Positions 1 to 4,204 of a stretch of DNA of 6,235 nt are shown here, in pieces. Location: assembly GCA_016840905.1 (NCBI GenBank), contig JAEORM010000164.1, positions 1-6,235 of the forward strand, read 5' to 3'. Position 1 is the first letter of the stretch. Each line of letters opens with the position of its first letter. Origin of the DNA: Candidatus Gerdarchaeota archaeon. GTDB lineage: Archaea > Asgardarchaeota > Heimdallarchaeia > JABLTI01. The notes beneath the pieces were generated by a model. It saw only the letters and a list, made by a program, of their open reading frames with translations, was not told where the DNA came from and made no database searches. A program made the position numbers and the translations under genes.

Positions 1-869
1 GATTCATCGCCTTTCTCTGGAAACATTGAAAAATGCTTAGTTGCCCAATTATGGGTGAAATTCATCAGATCAAGATGTCTTTGATAACGTTTTTCTTGAG
101 TTCCAGCGAGCATTCTATCAAGTTGATAAGTTAGTGCATACATTAACGAAATATTTGGCGTGGTAGGTGTTTGTTGTCGTTTCAACCATTCAGCATGTAA
201 TGCAGCTAAATCGGTATATTGACCTCTGTTTGGAACTTCTTTAGCTCGTTCAATTGCTTTCTCAGAGCAGAATGCTATTGCTAGACCTGGTGGAAGTGCA
301 AAGCATTTTTGAGATGAGCTATAGATCATATCACTATGGATTTTTTCAGGTTCAACCTTATCACCACCCATAGCTGACACAGAATCAATTACATAAAGAA
401 TATCAGGAAATTCTTCATGCATCATTTTACCTATTTCATAAATTGGGTTTCGAATACCAGTTGAGGTTTCATTATGACAAATATGTAAGGTGTCAAATTT
501 ACCTGCTGATAATTTCTCACGAATCATCTCGGGTTTTATTGCTTGACCCCAAGGCACTTCAAGCATTTCGATTTCTTTCGCACAATCACGAATGGTTTCA
601 GCGGCACGTAATGAAAAAGCACCATTAACTCCACACAAACAGCGCTCTTTTACTAGCGATCTACCAGTAATATCCATGAAAAGAGTTCCTGATGCAGTTG
701 CAACAGTAGCCCATTGCTGGCTATCATGATATTTTTGTAATTTGCTAATAATACCAGTATAAAGCTCAGTAAAATCTTTGGAACGATGACCAATCATCAA
801 TTTTGTTTGTTCATTAAGAACTTCTGGTAAAACTTCTGTTGGTCCCGGAATGAATAATCTTCTTCGCAA
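1..869 (-). CDS. Class-V PLP-dependent aminotransferase (alanine/serine-glyoxylate or phosphoserine type), partial, C-terminus beyond window
   Basis: This fold-type I, class-V aminotransferase should move an amino group between an amino acid (alanine, serine or phosphoserine) and a 2-oxo acid such as glyoxylate, using PLP in the cytoplasm. The 289 visible residues begin with the family's N-terminal FIPGPTEV block (residues 6-13). They then show GHRS (27-30), the PLP-phosphate loop ASGT (59-62), the pyridine-nitrogen aspartate in IDSVSAMGG (D162), the Schiff-base lysine in SSSQKCFALPPG (K188), and TPTTPN (234-239). Relatives have roughly 360-390 residues, so about a quarter is missing past base 1. 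The start is TTG at 869-867: a near-perfect AGGAGGTT lies just upstream, an in-frame TAG lies at 884-882, and the next in-frame ATG (residue 25) would delete the conserved N-terminus. It lies 106 bp downstream of the sulfotransferase on the same strand. The family is certain; the exact substrate (AGXT-like versus SerC-like) is not. Confidence 0.9.
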   Translation of the reverse strand, partial: MRRRLFIPGPTEVLPEVLNEQTKLMIGHRSKDFTELYTGIISKLQKYHDSQQWATVATASGTLFMDITGRSLVKERCLCGVNGAFSLRAAETIRDCAKEIEMLEVPWGQAIKPEMIREKLSAGKFDTLHICHNETSTGIRNPIYEIGKMMHEEFPDILYVIDSVSAMGGDKVEPEKIHSDMIYSSSQKCFALPPGLAIAFCSEKAIERAKEVPNRGQYTDLAALHAEWLKRQQTPTTPNISLMYALTYQLDRMLAGTQEKRYQRHLDLMNFTHNWATKHFSMFPEKGDE

Positions 870-875
870 TAAGTT

Positions 876-883
876 AACCTCCT
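876..883 (-). promoter_or_regulatory. Strong Shine-Dalgarno deciding a TTG start
   Basis: On the minus strand this reads AGGAGGTT, an extended match to the anti-Shine-Dalgarno end of 16S rRNA. It sits six bases before the TTG codon at 869-867. No ATG or GTG lies in frame between the upstream TAG stop (884-882) and the conserved FIPGPTEV block, so this site fixes TTG as the start of the aminotransferase. Confidence 0.8.
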
Positions 884-886
884 ACT

Positions 887-902
887 ATCACATTAATGTG
901 AT
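887..902. promoter_or_regulatory. Perfect 16-bp palindrome upstream of the aminotransferase, possible operator or leader hairpin
   Basis: ATCACATTAATGTGAT equals its own reverse complement, with 8-bp arms and no spacer. It lies immediately upstream of the ribosome binding site of the aminotransferase, 18-33 bases before the TTG. A looser outer symmetry, CTATCA on the left (885-890) and TGATAG on the right (902-907), extends it with a three-base offset. Symmetry of this size is typical of the site of a dimeric helix-turn-helix regulator. As RNA it could fold only after opening a central loop, so a DNA operator seems the better reading. No regulator is identified. Confidence 0.45.
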
Positions 903-975
903 GATAGGCAAAGCTAAAATGATTTCTTCTTCCTTAAGAAATTTTTCCCTCTCTGTGGAAATTCGAGTAACTTTA

Positions 976-2082
976 TCAATCCATTTCATATCCCCAAGCT
1001 TTGAAACGAAAATCCCATCGATCGTATAATTTCTTTTTTATTGTCTCATCAATCACATGTTTATTTGGTTTGTATGTTTTTTGTGTAGCAATATAAGCTT
1101 CAAGTTCAGGTTTTGCTTCGTCTAAACCTTCAAGTCCTAATTTTCGATAGATATCTTCAATTGTTTCAAGAGGAGCACTATAAAGTTGATGATAACTTAT
1201 TTCTATGAAATTTTCTTGAGGAATAAGATCCTTATCTTCGAAAAATTTCCTGTAAAGATTAGTATAAGTTTCAATAATAAATTCATCCTCATCGTCTTGA
1301 ACATCTTGAAGATAGAAATAAGGAAATTGAGTGTTATACATCAATTTAGTGGAGGAAAAAACATTGAGAGGATTCCTATGTATATGAATGAATTTAGCAT
1401 CAGGAAACATTTCCAATAATAATCTTATCCTTGCTGTACTTGGTGGATTTTTCAAAACTAATCTTTTACCACCTGAATGAAAGGTTATTTTTTTAAGATA
1501 ATAAAGATAAATCCTACGCCACTTATTGATGATTTTCTCTGAAACGCCTTCAAAAGAACAAAATTGTCTGAAATGATTTCTTTCATGTGGAAAACTTACT
1601 CCATGATATTGTGAATAAGGAGTGAAATTAATTAATCCAAATTCTTCTTCTGTTGGTTCATCAACTCTCAAATAGACATTATCCATTCGACGTTTTGTTG
1701 GCATTGATTTTTGGACAGCATTTTTGAATAATTTTTCACCACTAATAAACATCCAGGGCATAAAAACCTTAAAATTTGTGCAATAAGCTGAATTGTTATT
1801 TCTTGTCATAAGCATGTGTAAGTAAGTTGTCCCACTCCGCCAATGACCTAAAATAATGATAGGTGGTTGAGTAATTACTGTTTCCTTAATTTTTTTATTG
1901 TATTTTATACGCTCATAAATTCTAAAAGGTAAAGTAGCTAAAATTATTAGATTGATAAAGAGTGCTCGAGGCCAATATCTAATATTAATTCTAAAACGAT
2001 TCATCCATAATAGCTTCAACCAATTTCGTAATGAACTTCCTACAAGTGGTTGTTCGTTTACCTTTAATGCCCGAATTTTCAT
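976..2082 (-). CDS. PAPS-dependent sulfotransferase family protein
   Basis: This 368-residue protein belongs to the sulfotransferase superfamily, which transfers the sulfuryl group of PAPS to a hydroxyl or amine of a lipid, glycan or small molecule. The 5'-phosphosulfate loop is GHWRSGTT (residues 79-86) and closes a strand PIIIL. The 3'-phosphate site is FIHIHRNPLNVFSS, with R236 and S243/S244. LKNPP (210-214) and DEPTEEEFGL (141-150) match blocks common in the Sulfotransfer_3-type bacterial and archaeal members. A hydrophobic stretch at about 40-53 (RALFINLIILATLP), preceded by basic residues, could anchor the protein at the membrane or pack as an N-terminal helix; I cannot tell which. ATG at 2082 is the only standard start after in-frame TAA stops, with a weak AGGTT about ten bases upstream. 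The acceptor is unknown, and no PAPS synthesis gene is visible nearby. Confidence 0.88.
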   Translation of the reverse strand: MKIRALKVNEQPLVGSSLRNWLKLLWMNRFRINIRYWPRALFINLIILATLPFRIYERIKYNKKIKETVITQPPIIILGHWRSGTTYLHMLMTRNNNSAYCTNFKVFMPWMFISGEKLFKNAVQKSMPTKRRMDNVYLRVDEPTEEEFGLINFTPYSQYHGVSFPHERNHFRQFCSFEGVSEKIINKWRRIYLYYLKKITFHSGGKRLVLKNPPSTARIRLLLEMFPDAKFIHIHRNPLNVFSSTKLMYNTQFPYFYLQDVQDDEDEFIIETYTNLYRKFFEDKDLIPQENFIEISYHQLYSAPLETIEDIYRKLGLEGLDEAKPELEAYIATQKTYKPNKHVIDETIKKKLYDRWDFRFKAWGYEMD

Positions 2083-2120
2083 TGATTTATAACCTACTTT
2101 TAGTTTTGTAGTTTATTAGT

Positions 2121-2130
2121 GATTAAATAA
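2121..2130 (-). promoter_or_regulatory. Putative archaeal TATA box for the sulfotransferase
   Basis: Read on the minus strand this is TTATTTAATC preceded by CTCCTCT, an archaeal TATA-like element about 40-48 bases before the sulfotransferase ATG. Transcription starting about 25 bases downstream would give a short leader that still contains the weak AGGTT site. In such AT-rich DNA this is only suggestive. Confidence 0.35.
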
Positions 2131-2301
2131 AGAGGAGCCAGCTCTATACTAATTACTAAATCTAAGATTTTAAGTTTAGGAATAATATTCTCACTTCGAC
2201 TATTTAATATTGACTCAATTACGCAAATATTATTAGAAAATATTATAATTCAAAAGAGAGTTGTTTTCTGTAGAAGAATTCCTATTCTTTTAGTAAGATA
2301 A

Positions 2302-2315
2302 AAAATATATTTAAT
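2302..2315 (+). promoter_or_regulatory. Putative archaeal TATA box for the plus-strand RAM gene
   Basis: AAAATATATTTAAT lies about 40-53 bases before the ATG at 2355. A start site about 25 bases downstream (near 2335-2340) would leave a leader of roughly 15-20 bases that still includes the GGTGAT ribosome binding site. Spacing and composition fit an archaeal TBP site, though the flanking DNA is also very AT-rich. The rest of 2131-2300 shows no gene; it holds only a short direct repeat near 2225-2246. Confidence 0.45.
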
Positions 2316-2344
2316 AAAGAATATAAGAATCTTAGTAAATTGTG

Positions 2345-2350
2345 GGTGAT
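2345..2350 (+). promoter_or_regulatory. GGTGAT ribosome binding site fixing the RAM start at 2355
   Basis: GGTGAT is complementary to the archaeal 16S 3' end and is four bases from ATG 2355. An in-frame TTG at 2340 would place this site inside the gene. It would also add five residues (MWVIK) that the convergent paralog lacks. The ATG is therefore the likely start. Confidence 0.6.
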
Positions 2351-2354
2351 AAAA

Positions 2355-2603
2355 ATGGCTAGTGCTTATGTCTTAATAAATACTGAGATTGGCGGTGAAG
2401 AAGATGTCATTGCCCAATTAAAGAATATGAAAGAAGTTGAAGAAGTATCAGTAGTTTATGGAGTGTATGATATAGTTGCAAAGATTACTTCTGATACAAT
2501 GGAGAACTTAAAAGAGATTATTACAACCAAAGTCAGACATTTAAATAAAGTTCGTTCTACAATGACCATGATCGCTGCTGAATCAAGAATCATCAAAAAA
2601 TGA
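2355..2603 (+). CDS. Stand-alone RAM domain protein (Lrp/AsnC ligand-binding domain without HTH)
   Basis: This 82-residue protein is a single RAM (AsnC_trans_reg) domain, the effector-binding half of Lrp/AsnC feast/famine regulators, with no DNA-binding helix-turn-helix. Visible landmarks are AYVLINTEIGGEEDV (first strand and helix), the conserved VSVVYGVYDIVAKI turn and strand, and the C-terminal VRHLNKVRSTMTMI, which in relatives takes part in the dimer and ligand interface. Proteins of this kind (demi-FFRPs) assemble into dimers or higher rings and bind amino acids; they may modulate full-length Lrp proteins. This gene is 58/77 identical to the convergent copy at 2756-2989 and differs mainly in a longer basic tail (SRIIKK). 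ATG 2355 is chosen from the GGTGAT site and from alignment with the paralog. The ligand is unknown. Confidence 0.9.
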   Translation: MASAYVLINTEIGGEEDVIAQLKNMKEVEEVSVVYGVYDIVAKITSDTMENLKEIITTKVRHLNKVRSTMTMIAAESRIIKK

Positions 2604-2620
2604 GAAAACTACTCTTCAGC

Positions 2621-2643
2621 CCTTTTTTTTAATTTAATTTTTT
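2621..2643 (+). terminator. T-run terminator downstream of the plus-strand RAM gene
   Basis: Eighteen bases after the TGA stop the plus strand reads CC followed by eight T (2623-2630), a short A/T stretch, and then six T (2638-2643). Clustered T runs without a GC-rich hairpin are the usual intrinsic termination signal of archaeal RNA polymerase. The position fits the end of the RAM transcript before the convergent gene. Confidence 0.6.
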
Positions 2644-2677
2644 ATTTCAGTAAAAAAGGTATTTTATTAAAGAAAGA

Positions 2678-2719
2678 AAAATAATTCTTGTGAGATAATA
2701 ATATCTCACTAATTATTTT
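2678..2719. terminator. Long imperfect hairpin between the convergent RAM genes
   Basis: An inner stem GTGAGATA (2690-2697) pairs with TATCTCAC (2702-2709) around an ATAA loop. An outer stem AAAATAATT (2678-2686) pairs with AATTATTTT (2711-2719). The two are joined by a small asymmetric bulge (CTT against T), giving 17 base pairs in total. It lies 37 bases past the stop of the minus-strand RAM gene and is followed on that strand by T-rich sequence (TTTCTTTCTTT). It could end or protect the minus-strand transcript and also block read-through from the plus strand. A protein-binding site shared by the two genes is a less likely alternative. Confidence 0.5.
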
Positions 2720-2755
2720 GCTGAAAAAGCTTTGACATTTTAGCAAATGTTATGC

Positions 2756-2989
2756 TTAATCTTGACTAGCGATCATAGTCATTGTTGATCTTACTTTGTT
2801 TAGATGTCGAACTTTTGAAGTAATGATTTCTTTCAAGACTTCCATAGTATCTGCTTGGAGTTTTACAATAACGTCGTAAACACCATATACAACACTTACT
2901 TCGACTACTTCTTTCATTGCTTTTAGCTGTTCAACGACTTCTTGTTCTCCACCAATTTCGGAATTAATAAGTACATATGCTTTAGCCAT
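2756..2989 (-). CDS. Stand-alone RAM domain protein, convergent paralog
   Basis: This 77-residue protein is also one RAM domain with no helix-turn-helix. AYVLINSEIGGEQEV opens the domain, VSVVYGVYDVIVKL forms the central conserved block, and KVRHLNKVRSTMTMI closes it. It is 58/77 identical to the plus-strand copy. The differences cluster in the first helix (EQEVVEQLKA against EEDVIAQLKN) and around the second strand (VIVKLQADTMEV against IVAKITSDTMEN), where partner or ligand preference might differ. The tail ends at SQD without the basic extension. ATG 2989 is the only standard start; GGAG lies about 12 bases upstream, which is far for a ribosome binding site. It is 115 bp downstream of the dehydrogenase on the same strand with no clear terminator between them, so co-transcription is possible. 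An amino-acid sensing role is inferred from the family. Confidence 0.9.
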   Translation of the reverse strand: MAKAYVLINSEIGGEQEVVEQLKAMKEVVEVSVVYGVYDVIVKLQADTMEVLKEIITSKVRHLNKVRSTMTMIASQD

Positions 2990-3021
2990 GTTTACATCAA
3001 ACTCCTAAAGAACTTATTCTT

Positions 3022-3103
3022 AATCAAAAAGAAAAGTGTTTTGATTTATTAGATTTTTCTAATGACCAAACTTTGATTAATTTATTCATTTTTTGGTTTG
3101 ATT
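3022..3103. promoter_or_regulatory. Repeated TTTGATT motif in the gap upstream of the minus-strand RAM gene
   Basis: TTTGATT occurs at 3040-3046, 3072-3078 and 3097-3103, and its inverse AATCAAA at 3022-3028. The first two form an inverted repeat AATCAAAA / TTTTGATT around nine bases (3022-3046). ACCAAA (3065-3070) and TTTGGT (3092-3097) add a second inverted pair. The 115-bp gap probably holds the promoter of the RAM gene; a weak TATA-like CTAATAAATC lies at about 3043-3052 on the minus strand. Spaced repeats of one short motif resemble multi-site Lrp-type operators, but chance is hard to exclude in AT-rich DNA. Confidence 0.25.
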
Positions 3104-3104
3104 C

Positions 3105-4085
3105 TTATAAAATTTCAGGATTAACACAATTTGGAGGAATTTTACCATTCAAAACGGCTAAAAGATTTTCTGCTGCAATCATTCCCATCTTTGTTCTTGT
3201 ATCTATACTTGCTGAACCTATATGGGCAGTAATTATAACATTATCTAAATCATTCAACCCTTCAGTTAGTGCTGGTTCATTTTCATAAACATCTAGTGCT
3301 GCCCCAGCTATTTTCTTTTCTTGTAAACATTTTACTAATGCTTTTTCATCGATGACAGGACCTCGAGAGGTATTTATTAAATAAGCACTTTCTTTCATTA
3401 AAGCTAATTCTTTTCCACTTATGAGATGTTTTGGTTCTTCAGTCAATGGTACATGTAAAGTAACAAAATCAGAATTTTTCAATAATTCATTGAGTGTAAC
3501 ATATTTTGCATTATAATTTTTTTCAAATTCAGAATTATGATTTGTATCATTATAAAGAATTTTCATATGGAAACCCTTAGCAGCTCTTTCAGCAATGGCT
3601 GAACCAATTCGACCTGCGCCAACAATTCCTAAGGTTTTCCCAAAAACATCTCCTCCAAGATGTAACAATGGACCCCAACCCTTGAATTTACCTTCTCGAG
3701 TAAATTTATCGCTTTCAACGATTCTTCGAGCAATACTTAGTAATAAAGCCATAGTCAAATCAGCGGTAGTTTCGGTTAAAACACCAGGAGTATTTGTCAC
3801 AGGGATCATTCTTTTTGTTGCAGCTTCTACATCAATATTATTATAACCCACAGCATAATTGGTAATTACTTTTAATTGTTTGCCAGCATAATCCATAATC
3901 TCTGCATCTATAGTATCAGTTAACAGACAAATTAAAGCATCTTTACCTTTTACTCCCTTCATTATTTCTTCTTTATTTAGAACTCTATTTTCTTGATTCA
4001 TTTCTAAATCTATATCATGAGATAAAATATAATCGATTGCTTTTTGAGGAATTTTTCTTGTTAAAAAAACACTATATTTAGCCAT
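3105..4085 (-). CDS. gyaR: D-2-hydroxyacid dehydrogenase, glyoxylate/hydroxypyruvate reductase type
   Basis: This 326-residue cytoplasmic oxidoreductase should reduce glyoxylate to glycolate and/or hydroxypyruvate to D-glycerate with NAD(P)H. The N-terminal substrate domain opens with KYSVFLTRKIP and contains NYAVGYNNIDVEAATKR (76-92) and VTNTPGVLTETTADL, all close to archaeal and human glyoxylate reductases. The Rossmann motif is GAGRIG (156-161). Catalytic residues are R241 (NTSRGPVID), E270 (YENEP) and H288 (AHIGSA). The length matches the 320-335-residue glyoxylate reductases, and there is no C-terminal ACT domain as in many phosphoglycerate dehydrogenases. After the second beta strand the sequence is ILYNDTNHN, with an aspartate and no arginine, which hints at NADH rather than NADPH. 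ATG 4085 has GGCGAT six bases upstream. A phosphoglycerate dehydrogenase role cannot be excluded, since the aminotransferase nearby could be SerC-like. Confidence 0.88.
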   Translation of the reverse strand: MAKYSVFLTRKIPQKAIDYILSHDIDLEMNQENRVLNKEEIMKGVKGKDALICLLTDTIDAEIMDYAGKQLKVITNYAVGYNNIDVEAATKRMIPVTNTPGVLTETTADLTMALLLSIARRIVESDKFTREGKFKGWGPLLHLGGDVFGKTLGIVGAGRIGSAIAERAAKGFHMKILYNDTNHNSEFEKNYNAKYVTLNELLKNSDFVTLHVPLTEEPKHLISGKELALMKESAYLINTSRGPVIDEKALVKCLQEKKIAGAALDVYENEPALTEGLNDLDNVIITAHIGSASIDTRTKMGMIAAENLLAVLNGKIPPNCVNPEIL

Positions 4086-4123
4086 TATTACATCGCCTTT
4101 TAGCTTCTTATGACTTCTAGCAT

Positions 4124-4135
4124 CTTATAATTTTT
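4124..4135 (-). promoter_or_regulatory. Putative TATA box for the dehydrogenase
   Basis: On the minus strand this reads AAAAATTATAAG, 39-50 bases before the ATG at 4085. A start site about 25 bases downstream would leave a leader of about 15 bases carrying the AAGGCGAT ribosome binding site. Support is spacing and composition only. Confidence 0.35.
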
Positions 4136-4151
4136 ATGTAGAATAGAATAA

Positions 4152-4171
4152 TTTTATAATGCTTTTAATAA
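4152..4171 (+). promoter_or_regulatory. Putative TATA box(es) for the glycosyltransferase operon
   Basis: Two overlapping candidates, TTTTATAA (4152-4159) and CTTTTAATAA (4162-4171), precede the glycosyltransferase. Either would place transcription start near 4180-4195, upstream of the GGAGGT at 4207, so the mRNA would have a leader with that ribosome binding site. Which one is used cannot be told from sequence. Confidence 0.35.
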
Positions 4172-4204
4172 TGAGAACTTTGTAATATTAAATTAATATC
4201 TCAT
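4171..4204 (+). repeat. Nested inverted repeat just before the glycosyltransferase ribosome binding site
   Basis: ATGAG (4171-4175) can pair with CTCAT (4200-4204), and inside it ATATTA (4185-4190) with TAATAT (4194-4199). The two stems stack on the 3' side with a nine-base bulge on the 5' side. The structure ends two bases before the GGAGGT. Its first half may lie upstream of the transcription start, in which case only the inner stem would exist in RNA. It is AT-rich and weak. Confidence 0.3.

Noticed and set aside
443..628. A 61-codon plus-strand open frame inside the aminotransferase
   Set aside because: It lies fully antisense to the aminotransferase, whose motifs run through this stretch, and its product shows no recognisable domain or ribosome binding site.
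2340..2354. Five-residue N-terminal extension (TTG start, MWVIK) of the plus-strand RAM protein
   Set aside because: The GGTGAT ribosome binding site would lie inside the gene, and the paralog begins at the equivalent of ATG 2355.
2083..2354. Possible tRNA or small RNA gene in the longest intergenic gap
   Set aside because: No cloverleaf, no GTTCRANNC-like T-loop and no clear C/D box pair was seen; the only GC-richer spot (near 2131-2146) forms just a four-base stem.
2355..2989. Inverted RAM gene pair as the terminal inverted repeats of a mobile element
   Set aside because: Similarity is confined to the coding regions, nucleotide divergence is substantial, and there is no transposase or target-site duplication.
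3073..3288. Plus-strand open frame overlapping the end of the dehydrogenase
   Set aside because: Most of it is antisense to the conserved catalytic region of the dehydrogenase. The hydrophobic look of its product is a by-product of the complementary codons.
4171..4185. Micro-ORF ATG AGA ACT TTG TAA before the glycosyltransferase
   Set aside because: It has no ribosome binding site and may lie upstream of or at the transcription start; such short frames are common by chance.
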